The position numbers were made by a program, and so were the translations under genes. A DNA stretch of 64,000 nt from positions 310,001 through 374,000 of the forward strand of contig JANQOR010000041.1 of assembly GCA_028285685.1 (NCBI GenBank), given 5' to 3'. Origin of the DNA: Cyclobacteriaceae bacterium (GTDB lineage Bacteria > Bacteroidota > Bacteroidia > Cytophagales > Cyclobacteriaceae). Below are positions 35,711 through 44,605 of the stretch, in pieces (within the stretch, counting starts at the first letter, position 1; each line of letters starts with the position of its first letter). Under the pieces are notes generated by a model, which had not been told where the DNA came from, did not search any database, and saw only the letters and a list, made by a program, of their open reading frames with translations.

Positions 35711-36256
35711 CTAGCCAGCAATTTTCTCATCTAAGAGATTAAAGTTCTTATTCTCCCAGGTCTGTTTTACTGTAGAATTAGAGCTTTCTTCTTCGTACAC
35801 TCTCCACTCGCTTACAGGTTTGGAATATACATTTAGACTTACGGACCTTCCTTTATTTGCATTTGAGTACCGATGGATATCCACGTGATTCATGTACGAA
35901 TACTCGCTAGTGCCCAACAAGACAGAACTTACTTTCTCAAGGCGAACATCATCAGGGTTTATTTTGAATCGTTCCTCCTTTATCCATCCCTGGACCGGAT
36001 GTATCCAGGCCTCTTGTGAATTGAAATCGTGGACAGGTGAGCTTTGGCCTTCCTCCCAACATACTAGCAGCACCTCAAAGTCGTCCGTTTTCGCAAGAAC
36101 ATTTCGAGCATATCGATCGTCATTCCAAGAATAGTAACGTTCCAGTTCTTCCCTTGGGAATTCTACTCTCTTCATAATTTCGAGCACCTTATTATGCTTG
36201 TTTTTGCTGCTGGCCAATTCGTAAATCAGCTCTTTGATCGTTGTTATCTTTTTCAT
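35711..36256 (-). CDS. cysteine dioxygenase-like protein with altered metal motif
   Basis: A 181-residue cupin of the cysteine dioxygenase type. The first metal motif reads PVHDFNSQEAWIHPVQG: the first His is present but the second ligand of the usual HxH is Phe. The third ligand His in DIHRYSN is present. Canonical enzymes oxidise cysteine to cysteine sulfinate with a three-His iron site. The change may shift the ligand to another residue or abolish activity. The ATG at 36256 is used; an upstream TTG is less likely. Divergent from the stress protein operon, sharing FNR-like boxes. Confidence 0.75.
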   Translation of the reverse strand: MKKITTIKELIYELASSKNKHNKVLEIMKRVEFPREELERYYSWNDDRYARNVLAKTDDFEVLLVCWEEGQSSPVHDFNSQEAWIHPVQGWIKEERFKINPDDVRLEKVSSVLLGTSEYSYMNHVDIHRYSNANKGRSVSLNVYSKPVSEWRVYEEESSNSTVKQTWENKNFNLLDEKIAG

Positions 36257-36325
36257 AACTGTTAGATTTTTTCTCAATGTACCTGACCGAGAGTATCAGG
36301 CATATGACTACAGTTGTTCCATAAA

Positions 36326-36339
36326 ATGACTTTAGTCAG
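36326..36339. promoter_or_regulatory. FNR/CRP-like box, distal copy
   Basis: ATGACTTTAGTCAG has a symmetrical TGAC-N4-GTCA core. Its centre lies about 76 bases from the start of the cysteine dioxygenase-like gene on the minus strand and 92 from the stress protein start. It could serve the divergent gene. Confidence 0.4.
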
Positions 36340-36340
36340 A

Positions 36341-36354
36341 TTGATTTTAATCAT
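36341..36354 (+). promoter_or_regulatory. FNR-like box upstream of the UspA operon
   Basis: TTGATTTTAATCAT matches TTGAT-N4-ATCAA at nine of ten positions. Its centre is about 78 bases upstream of the stress protein ATG, compatible with a -41.5 site and a leader of about 35 bases. Confidence 0.6.
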
Positions 36355-36424
36355 CAATTGAGGGAGCATTTGTCATTATCAACGATTTCACCCCTCGATA
36401 GCTTTGGATTCAAACACTGAAACC

Positions 36425-37336
36425 ATGAAAAAAATATTAGTACCCATCGATTTTTCAGATGTCAGCAAATATGCTGCAGACTTTGCCGTGGATCTTGCCG
36501 AACGGTCAGGAGCAGAAATCGTCTTTTTGCATAGTATCCACTTCAATTACTTCAATGATTTTCCACATGCCACCGGACTAAACCTACAGCAGATGATCAC
36601 CGATGTTCAAACTGCGGTTGAAGATCATATGAAGGAATTTGTAGGCGAGCTTAAGACAGACGCGAAGGTTAGCACTGAAATCTCAGGCCTTCACCTTTTG
36701 GAAGCAGTTAAGGATACAATCAAGGAGCAAAACATAGGCCTAGTGATCGTTGGAACAAAGGGATCATCCGGCTGGGCAGAATTGTTGGTTGGTTCTCAAA
36801 CAGAAAAAATAGTTAGGTGGGCAAATTGTCCGGTGATATCGGTTCCAGCAGAAACATCATTTGACTCCATTCAAAAGATCCTGGTTCCAATCGATCTAAC
36901 AGAAATCCAGGATGAGTTTTTGGACAAACTTGTGAAGCTTCAAAAGTTGTTCTCCGCTAAGATGGAATTCCTATGGGTAAAAACCCCTCACAACATTGAA
37001 AACACGGAGATGGTGACGGAAGAGTTCAATGAGTTGCTTAAGAAATATGGCTTCCGCGATTCAAGCTTTACAATCGCATTAAATGTATTTCCATCTGACG
37101 GCATCTTAGAGCACGTTAAAGACCTGGGCGCTGACATGGTGGCAATGGCTACTCATTCCAGAAGAGGAATCTCACACTGGCTTTCCGGTAGCTTAACCGA
37201 GGACACTGTTAACCATGTACAGGTACCCACCTGGACCTTCAAGCTGGACAAGAATGCCGATAACTTAAAACTATCAAGTTTTAAGAATGCTTCCGGAAAA
37301 GCAGAATACCAGAAAATTGAACTTCTTGCAGTATGA
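36425..37336 (+). CDS. tandem universal stress protein
   Basis: A 303-residue UspA protein with two domains. The first has the ATP-binding loop GTKGSSGWAELLVGSQ (G-2x-G-9x-GS) and a start KKILVPIDFSDVSKYA; the second (from about 150) has a degenerate loop ATHSRRG. Tandem Usp proteins are typical of Bacteroidota and often induced under low oxygen. The ATG at 36425 gives the canonical start. ATGA overlap couples it to the next stress protein gene. Confidence 0.93.
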   Translation: MKKILVPIDFSDVSKYAADFAVDLAERSGAEIVFLHSIHFNYFNDFPHATGLNLQQMITDVQTAVEDHMKEFVGELKTDAKVSTEISGLHLLEAVKDTIKEQNIGLVIVGTKGSSGWAELLVGSQTEKIVRWANCPVISVPAETSFDSIQKILVPIDLTEIQDEFLDKLVKLQKLFSAKMEFLWVKTPHNIENTEMVTEEFNELLKKYGFRDSSFTIALNVFPSDGILEHVKDLGADMVAMATHSRRGISHWLSGSLTEDTVNHVQVPTWTFKLDKNADNLKLSSFKNASGKAEYQKIELLAV

Positions 37337-38178
37337 AGAAGATCATCGTACCAGTCGATTTTTCGGAGATATCTTCCAATGCACTTGACTTTGCGATCGA
37401 CTTCAACGAGATAGTCAAGGGTGAAATTATTTTGCTTCACGTTTTAGAACTCCCTAGTTACTCATTCAGTACCATCGGTGAAATGGATCTCAATCAACCA
37501 GATCGCTTTCTTAATGCCAAGTTCATGGAAGGGGCACACAACCGACTCACCGAATGGTCTAAGCGGGTGACCGAAGCGGGACAGGAAGTAAAACTCAGGA
37601 TGAAGCATGGAAATCCCTACCAGGGAATTGCTAAAGAAATAACGGAGGAGAAGGCCAACTGGATCATCATCGGATCAACAGGTGCGGCAGGTCTTTCGGA
37701 GATTTTCCTGGGGTCAAATGCTGAAAGAGTCATTAGACATTCCGAATGCCCCGTCATTACAGTCAAGGGGCCATGCAAAATTGCAGATATGAAGAACATC
37801 GTGTTTGCATCAGATCTCTCGGAAGAGCAAAACTGGGTAGCATATAAAGCGAAGGACGTGCAGGAAATGTTGGGATTGAATATGCATATCGTGAAGGTGA
37901 AAACTCCACATAATTTTTTATCAGAAAAGGCAGTTCAAGACCAGTTGAAAGCCTTTGCTAGCCGAAATCATTTTGAGAACACGACACTGAACAGCATTGA
38001 GGGAGATTATCCGGACGAGGGTATCGTCGATTTTGCAGAAGAGGTTGGTGCAGGGCTAATCATGATCGGGACGCACGGAAAAACCGGTCTCGCTCATATT
38101 TTCGGCGGCAGCAGAGCTGAGGATCTTGCCAATCACTCCAAAATACCGGTTTTGACTTTTAAAATGCCCTTTGACTAA
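37333..38178 (+). CDS. tandem universal stress protein
   Basis: A 281-residue two-domain UspA protein. Both nucleotide loops look intact: GSTGAAGLSEIFLGSN in the first domain and GTHGKTGLAHIFGGSR in the second, so it may bind two ATP. It shares its operon with the preceding Usp and converges on ppk2. Confidence 0.93.
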   Translation: MKKIIVPVDFSEISSNALDFAIDFNEIVKGEIILLHVLELPSYSFSTIGEMDLNQPDRFLNAKFMEGAHNRLTEWSKRVTEAGQEVKLRMKHGNPYQGIAKEITEEKANWIIIGSTGAAGLSEIFLGSNAERVIRHSECPVITVKGPCKIADMKNIVFASDLSEEQNWVAYKAKDVQEMLGLNMHIVKVKTPHNFLSEKAVQDQLKAFASRNHFENTTLNSIEGDYPDEGIVDFAEEVGAGLIMIGTHGKTGLAHIFGGSRAEDLANHSKIPVLTFKMPFD

Positions 38179-38185
38179 AATCCTA

Positions 38186-38974
38186 TCAATAGGTATTTGG
38201 AACAAATTTCTGAAAACCAATAGGCGGTCTCACGTGATCGCCTTTTTCTATGGGGTTCAATTCTATGTTCTCATAGGTTGTTGGTTCGTATTCTATCAGG
38301 CTCAAAAAATGTGAGATACAATTAAGCCTGGCTCGCTTTTTATCATCTCCATGCACGACGTACCATGGACTATCCTGCGTGTCTGTATGCTCAAACATCG
38401 CATCTTTTGCCTTTGAGTATTCCAACCACTTCTCTCTTGATTCCAGGTCCATCCTACTAAATTTCCATCGTTTCAAGGGGTTAGAGATGCGCTCCTTGAA
38501 CCGCTTCTCCTGATTCTCATCACTGACGGAAAACCAATACTTGATGAGAATAATTCCCGAACGTATAAGCATACGTTCAAATTCGGGACAGGACCTTAAG
38601 AACTCCTCATATTCTTCATCAGAACAGAAACCCATCACTTTCTCAACTCCAGCCCTATTGTACCAGCTCCTGTCGAACAGGACAATTTCTCCTGCTGCAG
38701 GCAGATATTGTACATATCGCTGAAAATACCATTGTGTCTTTTCACGCTCCGTCGGCACACCTAGCGCCACCACTTTACAGACTCTGGGATTTAGTGGTTC
38801 TGTAATTCGCTTAATTACTCCTCCCTTTCCTGCAGCGTCACGTCCCTCAAATACTACCGCGATACGGAGACCCTTTTTTTTTACCCACTCTTGTAGGTAG
38901 ACTAACTGCTCATGCAGCTTAAGTAACTCACGCTCATAATCCGATTTTCGTATAGATCTCTGTTCTTGGGACAT
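38186..38974 (-). CDS. ppk2: polyphosphate kinase 2
   Basis: A 262-residue PPK2-family kinase that uses polyphosphate to phosphorylate nucleotides, most likely ADP or GDP (class I by length and single domain). Walker A is GRDAAGKGG (44-52), Walker B VLFDRSWYNRAGVE, and the lid region NPLKRWKFS is present. It starts 50 bases from an FNR-like box that also faces the DoxX gene, which would link polyphosphate use to oxygen limitation. Confidence 0.94.
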   Translation of the reverse strand: MSQEQRSIRKSDYERELLKLHEQLVYLQEWVKKKGLRIAVVFEGRDAAGKGGVIKRITEPLNPRVCKVVALGVPTEREKTQWYFQRYVQYLPAAGEIVLFDRSWYNRAGVEKVMGFCSDEEYEEFLRSCPEFERMLIRSGIILIKYWFSVSDENQEKRFKERISNPLKRWKFSRMDLESREKWLEYSKAKDAMFEHTDTQDSPWYVVHGDDKKRARLNCISHFLSLIEYEPTTYENIELNPIEKGDHVRPPIGFQKFVPNTY

Positions 38975-39023
38975 ATCAACATTTTTTTCTGATTCAATTT
39001 AAGACCATAAGAAAACTAGCCTG

Positions 39024-39037
39024 GTGATATTCATCAA
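39024..39037. promoter_or_regulatory. FNR-like box between ppk2 and doxX
   Basis: GTGATATTCATCAA matches TTGAT-N4-ATCAA at nine of ten positions. The centre is about 56 bases from the ppk2 start and 84 from the DoxX start, so it could control one or both divergent genes. Confidence 0.6.
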
Positions 39038-39114
39038 GCGATAAGAAGACTTTGGTCATACCAATTGGCACCAAGATGATCTAACGTTACACGATGCACT
39101 TAACTTAAATAACT

Positions 39115-39534
39115 ATGAACAAATTCAATAAAATGCTTGAATGGCTTGCCCACAACCCAAATGTAGCCTACTCATTTATTCGCATTTTTCTGGGAACGGC
39201 CCTGTTTATAAGAGGAATTATTTTGGTATCTAACCCGGAGGCAATGCTAGAACTTGCAGGTGGCCATGATTTGTTTATTTGGTTCTCTTACATCACGATT
39301 GGACATCTTCTTGGGGGGTTTCTAATAGCTTTGGGCCTATTCACACGAGTGGGTGCATTCTTCCAGATTCCCATTCTTCTTGGGGCAGTGTTTATTGTCA
39401 GCGACAAGAGCCTAATCATGGGAGGTCAATCCATTGAGCTCGCAGGAATGGTCCTGTTCCTTTTACTTGTTTACTTCGTTTTTGGAGGCGGGTCTTACTC
39501 ACTGGGCAAGAAATTCAATTTCCCAAATTTGTAG
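39115..39534 (+). CDS. DoxX family membrane protein
   Basis: A 139-residue protein with four membrane segments and the DoxX pattern SFIRIFLGTALFIRGI and GGFLIALGLFTRVGAF. DoxX relatives are linked to quinone or thiol redox chemistry at the inner membrane, but the substrate here is not known. A strong FNR-like box lies upstream. Confidence 0.85.
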   Translation: MNKFNKMLEWLAHNPNVAYSFIRIFLGTALFIRGIILVSNPEAMLELAGGHDLFIWFSYITIGHLLGGFLIALGLFTRVGAFFQIPILLGAVFIVSDKSLIMGGQSIELAGMVLFLLLVYFVFGGGSYSLGKKFNFPNL

Positions 39535-39661
39535 TATTAATTCTTGATTAAGCCAGGGATGCGTTTGGAAAATTATCTGATTCAAATAAAGATACATACT
39601 ATATTCACCCTAAAATCGGATTTAAACTCACTGCCACAATTTGATTGTGAATAAATAGTAC

Positions 39662-41011
39662 ATGAAAACAGCAACGATCGTTGGTGCCGGCCTGGTAGGC
39701 TCACTATGGGCCGTTTATTTATCCAAAGCGGGCTACAAAGTCAGAATATTTGAAAAGAGACCGGACATAAGAACTGCAGACATTTCTGCCGGAAAGTCGA
39801 TTAACCTGGCACTATCTGAGCGAGGATGGAAGGCATTCGAAACTGTAGGAATAGCAGAGGAGATAAGAAAAATTGCCATCCCGATGTATGGCAGGACTAT
39901 GCATGATCTTGAAGGGCAGCTGACCTTCCAACCCTACGGAAAAGAAGGTCAGGCCATATATTCGGTCTCCAGAGGTGGTATTAATGCGAAAATGATGGAC
40001 ATAGCAGAAAAAGCAGGTAATGCTGAGATCAGCTGCAATGAGCTATGTACCAATGTTGATCTTGAAAATGGAATAGTCTACTTCGAAAACACTCAGACCG
40101 GAGTCAAATCTGATGTCAAGTCAGACCTGGTGTTTGCAGCAGATGGGGCATTTTCCGCTGTCCGGTACAAGGGCATGCAACAACTCAATCGGTTCAACTA
40201 TGAGCAACGATACATCGAAGATGGTTATCGAGAAATTCTTCTACCAGCAAATGCAGATGGGTCTTATAAACTAGAAAAAAATACGCTTCACATTTGGCCA
40301 AGAGGACGGTTCATGCTCATCGCACTACCCAATGAAGACGGCTCGTTTACCTGCACGCTCTTTATGCCATTCGAAAACAATGAGAATTCGTTCGAAAACC
40401 TGAAGACCGACGAACAGGTAAGGGCTTTTTTCAGGTCCACTTTCCCCGACTTTTACGAGCTTATGCCGAATGTTGCTGATTCATGGGAAGATCATCCACT
40501 TTCTTCGCTGGCAATAGTCAGATGCTATCCATGGGTTCATGGTAGAGTGGCTCTTATGGGTGACGCGGCGCATGCTACAGTTCCATTTTATGGACAGGGA
40601 ATGAATTGCGGTTTTGAGGACTGCACAGTCATGTGGGAGCTCATGCAAGAGCACGGAGAAAATTGGGAAAAGGTATTTGAAGCTTACCAGATTTCGCGCA
40701 AGCCAAATGGGGATGCCGTTCAAGATCTTTCATTAGATAACTACCACGTAATGAGAGACTTTGTCGGAGATCCTGAATTTTTACTTCAAAAAAAGTTTGA
40801 GTTGAGGATTTCCGAGCTTTACCCCGATAAATACTTACCACTTTATTCTCAGGTATCATTTAGTCACATACCCTACGCCGAAGCATATAGAAAAGGCAAA
40901 GAGCAAGATGTTTACATCAAAAACCTTATGGCCAAAAACGATATTTCCGCTTTATTTGAGTCCGGTAAAATTGACGAGCTAATACACAAACACTATCGTC
41001 ACAAACACTAA
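39662..41011 (+). CDS. kmo: kynurenine 3-monooxygenase
   Basis: A 449-residue FAD monooxygenase that hydroxylates L-kynurenine to 3-hydroxykynurenine. The dinucleotide fold IVGAGLVGSLWAVYLSKAG opens the protein; GDAAHATVPFYGQGMNCGFED is the second FAD motif with the KMO-specific ending. Two bases separate it from kynA, so the two form a tryptophan catabolic operon. kynU and haaO are not in the window. Confidence 0.95.
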   Translation: MKTATIVGAGLVGSLWAVYLSKAGYKVRIFEKRPDIRTADISAGKSINLALSERGWKAFETVGIAEEIRKIAIPMYGRTMHDLEGQLTFQPYGKEGQAIYSVSRGGINAKMMDIAEKAGNAEISCNELCTNVDLENGIVYFENTQTGVKSDVKSDLVFAADGAFSAVRYKGMQQLNRFNYEQRYIEDGYREILLPANADGSYKLEKNTLHIWPRGRFMLIALPNEDGSFTCTLFMPFENNENSFENLKTDEQVRAFFRSTFPDFYELMPNVADSWEDHPLSSLAIVRCYPWVHGRVALMGDAAHATVPFYGQGMNCGFEDCTVMWELMQEHGENWEKVFEAYQISRKPNGDAVQDLSLDNYHVMRDFVGDPEFLLQKKFELRISELYPDKYLPLYSQVSFSHIPYAEAYRKGKEQDVYIKNLMAKNDISALFESGKIDELIHKHYRHKH

Positions 41012-41013
41012 CT

Positions 41014-41973
41014 ATGGGTGATTCGCAAGAAGACATTTTCAACAAATTGAAGGAAAAATATGAAGCCATCGGTCAGGATGTCAATGTTCATTTGGATGGC
41101 CTTCTTCATTCAAAACCGATCACCTATTGGGATTACATTCAGACTGATGCATTGCTGAACTTGCAGATCAGACGAACTGATCAACCGGACGAGATGGTAT
41201 TTATCATGTACCACCAGGTAAACGAGTTACTCTTCAAAATGATTCTTTGGGAGATTGATCAGGTAGCTGAGAACGAGAATGTTACGACGGAGTTCTTTGC
41301 CACAAAACTTGATCGCATTAGCAGATACTTTGATATGTTGTGTTCCTCTTTCACAGTAATGGGCGACGGTATGGAGGTGAAACAATACATGAAGTTTCGA
41401 AACACCCTTACTCCTGCCAGTGGTTTTCAAAGTGCCCAGTACCGCCTGATCGAGTTCGCATCAACCGAACTGATCAACTTAATCGATGCCCGTTTTCGGG
41501 AGACTATAGATCGAAATACACCTTTTAAGCATGCCTATGATCACTTGTATTGGCAAGCAGCCGGAAAGGACCACGCGACTGGAGAAAAATCCACACTCAT
41601 TCAGCTCTTCGAGAAACGCTATATGGACGATTTCATCGTCTTTATGCAGAAGTATAATGAGTCAAATCTTTGGACTCGCTATCAGTCACTGCCAGAAGAG
41701 GAGCGCAAGGACCTACAACTTCAGAATGCGATGCGCCACTATGATCACACGGTAAATGTGCTTTGGGTTATGGCTCACTTAAATGCTGCAAAAAAATATC
41801 TCGGAAGTGGAGATGAATCAACCGAGGCCACTGGTGGCAGTGACTGGCAAAAGTACATGCACCCAAAATACCAGCGCAGAATCTTCTTTCCAGGCTTATG
41901 GACGAAGGAAGAACTCGACAATTGGGGCATTACAAACCTTGAAGGCCATACGACTCTATTAAAATCCCTTTAG
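41014..41973 (+). CDS. kynA: tryptophan 2,3-dioxygenase
   Basis: A 319-residue heme dioxygenase that opens tryptophan to N-formylkynurenine. Typical segments are the early MVFIMYHQVNELLFKMILWE, SFTVM near the substrate site, SGFQSAQYR and the heme-binding HTVNVLWVMAH region. It catalyses the step before Kmo's substrate is formed (after formamidase). Co-directional with kmo. Confidence 0.95.
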   Translation: MGDSQEDIFNKLKEKYEAIGQDVNVHLDGLLHSKPITYWDYIQTDALLNLQIRRTDQPDEMVFIMYHQVNELLFKMILWEIDQVAENENVTTEFFATKLDRISRYFDMLCSSFTVMGDGMEVKQYMKFRNTLTPASGFQSAQYRLIEFASTELINLIDARFRETIDRNTPFKHAYDHLYWQAAGKDHATGEKSTLIQLFEKRYMDDFIVFMQKYNESNLWTRYQSLPEEERKDLQLQNAMRHYDHTVNVLWVMAHLNAAKKYLGSGDESTEATGGSDWQKYMHPKYQRRIFFPGLWTKEELDNWGITNLEGHTTLLKSL

Positions 41974-42004
41974 CTTTGCATTCCGGTTTCAGGCCATCTA
42001 AGCT

Positions 42005-42358
42005 ATGATCATTTTCAAAAAATTCACATTCGATTCCGCCCACTCTCTCCCTCACGTTCCTGATGGCCACAAATGCAAGGAAATTCATGGACATACCTAC
42101 AAGCTGACTGTTTTTATTGAAGGAGAACTGGATGAAAAACTTGGCTGGGTGATGGATTTTAAGGATCTGAAAGATGTTGTGAAGCCATTAATAAACAGCA
42201 TCGATCATAAGTATCTCAATGATATCGAGGGGCTTGAAAATCCTACATGTGAAATCATTGCCAAATGGCTGTGGGATCGAATCAAGCCTGGTGTTCCGCT
42301 CTTGAAGAAAATTCAGTTGGACGAGACTCCAACATCGGGAGCAGTTTATGAAGGTTAA
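42005..42358 (+). CDS. queD: 6-carboxytetrahydropterin synthase
   Basis: A 117-residue QueD/PTPS-I family enzyme that makes 6-carboxy-5,6,7,8-tetrahydropterin for queuosine and other deazaguanines. Zinc ligands are His13 (DSAHSL), His28 and His30 (EIHGHTY), and the catalytic Cys24 is present. VMDFKDLKDVV and the C-terminal LDETPTSGAVY are diagnostic. It follows kynA by 31 bases; a shared transcript is possible but not metabolically obvious. Confidence 0.94.
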   Translation: MIIFKKFTFDSAHSLPHVPDGHKCKEIHGHTYKLTVFIEGELDEKLGWVMDFKDLKDVVKPLINSIDHKYLNDIEGLENPTCEIIAKWLWDRIKPGVPLLKKIQLDETPTSGAVYEG

Positions 42359-42365
42359 GTATCTT

Positions 42366-43466
42366 CTACCTGCTTAGCTGATATAGCATTTTTCCATGGT
42401 TGACCAGCGCTCCAACAAAAGTAGGCTCTGAGTTGTACGGAAGACCAAATTCCTCGGCGGTAGCCCGAACGATCTTAGAAAGTTCCCGGTAATGTACGTG
42501 ACAAATATTTGGAAATAGATGATGTTCGATCTGGTAATTCAGTCCACCAACGTACCAGGACAAAATCCTGTTTGTCGGTGCGAAGTTCGCAGTGGTTAAC
42601 ATTTGATGCACCACCTGATCACTTTCCAATTTGCTATTTTGATCAGGCAAAGGAAATTCAGCGGATGGAATCACGTGAGCTGGCTGAAAAATACACGATA
42701 GAATCAACCCTGTTAGAAAATGCATGCTCACCCACCCCAGCACTACATGCCACCAGGCAACATCAAGCACAAGAATCGGAAGAACAATAAATAGAGAATA
42801 ATACAGGATCTTTTGGATGATCAGCTTCGTGATTTCAATCGCATAGGTGGTATTTTGGGTCTTCAATAGACCCATTTTATTGTATTTGCCTAGATAGGAA
42901 AAATCTTTAGTTGTCGCCCAAAAAAGTGTCAGTAAACCATATAAGAACCAAGCATAGAAGATCTGAAACTTGTAAATGGCTCTCTTGGGTTGGTTGGGGG
43001 AAAATCGCATGAGTCCGCCCGGATCTATATCTTCATCGTACCCGTCTATGTTCGTATATGTATGATGAAGTACGTTATGCTGAATCTTCCAATTAGTAGC
43101 CGATCCTGCTGATAGGCTCATTATCAGCTCCCCGAAAAAGTTGTTTAGAGATTTTTTCTTGGTGGCAGAACCGTGACAAAAGTCATGCATCAAGCTTAAA
43201 CCACAACCAGCTAGTCCCACGCCCATCATTAGCCACAGTGTATAAAATACAAGCAGGTTTTCGGAGAACCGTCCAGAAAGAATGATGGCAAAAGGAGCAA
43301 GATAGATTATTGGTAACACAACTGCCTTCAACCAAATCCGATGATCACCAGTCTTCGAAATTCCGTTCGACTTAAAATAGTCATGTACTCTTCTACGTAC
43401 CTCGGCTCCAAAGTCCTTGCCCGAATTGGATGTGAATTTGATTGGATTAAACGCAGCTTCTGCCAT
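42366..43466 (-). CDS. membrane fatty acid desaturase
   Basis: A 366-residue acyl desaturase with the three His boxes: HDFCHG (94-99), HNVLHH (130-135) and QIEHH near residue 310. Hydrophobic segments at about 48-66, 73-92, 175-195 and 210-240 give the usual four-helix membrane core. The Gln-x-x-His-His third box is typical of front-end (delta-5/delta-6-type) desaturases. It would add a double bond to membrane lipid acyl chains, using oxygen. Confidence 0.92.
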   Translation of the reverse strand: MAEAAFNPIKFTSNSGKDFGAEVRRRVHDYFKSNGISKTGDHRIWLKAVVLPIIYLAPFAIILSGRFSENLLVFYTLWLMMGVGLAGCGLSLMHDFCHGSATKKKSLNNFFGELIMSLSAGSATNWKIQHNVLHHTYTNIDGYDEDIDPGGLMRFSPNQPKRAIYKFQIFYAWFLYGLLTLFWATTKDFSYLGKYNKMGLLKTQNTTYAIEITKLIIQKILYYSLFIVLPILVLDVAWWHVVLGWVSMHFLTGLILSCIFQPAHVIPSAEFPLPDQNSKLESDQVVHQMLTTANFAPTNRILSWYVGGLNYQIEHHLFPNICHVHYRELSKIVRATAEEFGLPYNSEPTFVGALVNHGKMLYQLSR

Positions 43467-43600
43467 GAGTGAAAATTTCTACGAATCTAGTGCTCAACCT
43501 TCATTTTTTCATATTAAATCGCAAAATCGGTCGCATTTGCGTCATCTATTCCACATACGGAGCCTACCTCATTCAGATGGTCCCTATTCCCGTCAGCTAG

Positions 43601-43628
43601 CATTTGTCATCTGATCGGCATACAAATG
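43601..43628. promoter_or_regulatory. inverted repeat between desaturase and stress protein genes
   Basis: CATTTGT (43601-43607) and ACAAATG (43622-43628) form a perfect 7-bp inverted repeat with a 14-base spacer, in the divergent intergenic region. It may be an operator for either gene. Confidence 0.35.
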
Positions 43629-43688
43629 TCATAACTATTCGAGCACCACCATCCTATTTTGCCTGCTCAATCAACTGGGAAGCTAACA

Positions 43689-44600
43689 ATGAGTGAATCG
43701 AGTTATAAACGATGGATGGTAGGTCTGGATCTCTCCTCTATTGACCGCAAAATCATTCAACGTGTAAGTCATTTAAGCAGAATTATAAAGCCAGACATCA
43801 TCCATTTTGTGCATGTCGAAAAAGAACTAGATATCCCCATCTATGTTCCTGCGGAGTACAAAGATGTTGTCCCGACCGCGACCGAGCAATATGAAGAAAA
43901 AATGAGGACATTGGTCGAAGATAACTTCGATAATGCGTCGGTAGAATGGAAGGTCAGTGTTGTTGGGGGCAAAACGTTTGATACCCTCGTCAATTGGGTG
44001 AAAGAAGAGAACATTGATTTTTTCATTGCCGGCAGGAAAAAAAGCGAAGAAGGAAGTGGCATTCTTCCACACAAATTGCTTAGAAGCCTAATCTGCCCTG
44101 CCTTGTTCATCCCCGAAAGTAAAATGCCCGGCAGCAAGAAAATCCTTGTAGCTGTGGATTTCTCTGATCACTCAATGATGGCACTAAAGACAGCAATAAA
44201 ACTCGCTGAATCTGGAGAAATAACTGTGCATTGCCTGCATATCTACAGTGTTCCGATTGGATACCACAGTACAGGAAAAACCTATGATGAATTCTCGGAG
44301 ATAATGAGAGTCAACGCCGAAAAGGAATTCAAACGATTCTCGAAGGCGCTTGATGCCGAACTTGATTTAAAATGTGTACTTCTTGAAAAAACTTCGCCTG
44401 CTGAGGTTATTTATGAGGAATGTAAAAGTGGTAATTACGATCTGGTGATCATGGGATCCAAAGGTCAGTCAGCCGGATCGGTGATGTTGTTGGGCAGCAC
44501 GTCGGAAAAGCTCATTCGCATGAACTATGCATGCATGTCTTGGATCGTGAAAATAAAGGACGAATATATTGGTTTTTTCAAAGCACTAAGCAAACTATAA
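43689..44600 (+). CDS. tandem universal stress protein
   Basis: A 303-residue two-domain Usp. The first domain's nucleotide loop is degenerate (AGRKKSEEGSGILPHK) while the second has GSKGQSAGSVMLLGSTSE, so probably one site binds ATP. The ATG at 43689 matches the usual short N-terminus. It is the third Usp in the window and stands apart from the two at 36425-38178. Confidence 0.9.
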   Translation: MSESSYKRWMVGLDLSSIDRKIIQRVSHLSRIIKPDIIHFVHVEKELDIPIYVPAEYKDVVPTATEQYEEKMRTLVEDNFDNASVEWKVSVVGGKTFDTLVNWVKEENIDFFIAGRKKSEEGSGILPHKLLRSLICPALFIPESKMPGSKKILVAVDFSDHSMMALKTAIKLAESGEITVHCLHIYSVPIGYHSTGKTYDEFSEIMRVNAEKEFKRFSKALDAELDLKCVLLEKTSPAEVIYEECKSGNYDLVIMGSKGQSAGSVMLLGSTSEKLIRMNYACMSWIVKIKDEYIGFFKALSKL

Positions 44601-44605
44601 GAGTC

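Noticed and set aside
42366-43466. Possible link of the desaturase to the FNR regulon
   Set aside because: No TTGAT-N4-ATCAA-like box was found upstream; only an unrelated inverted repeat.
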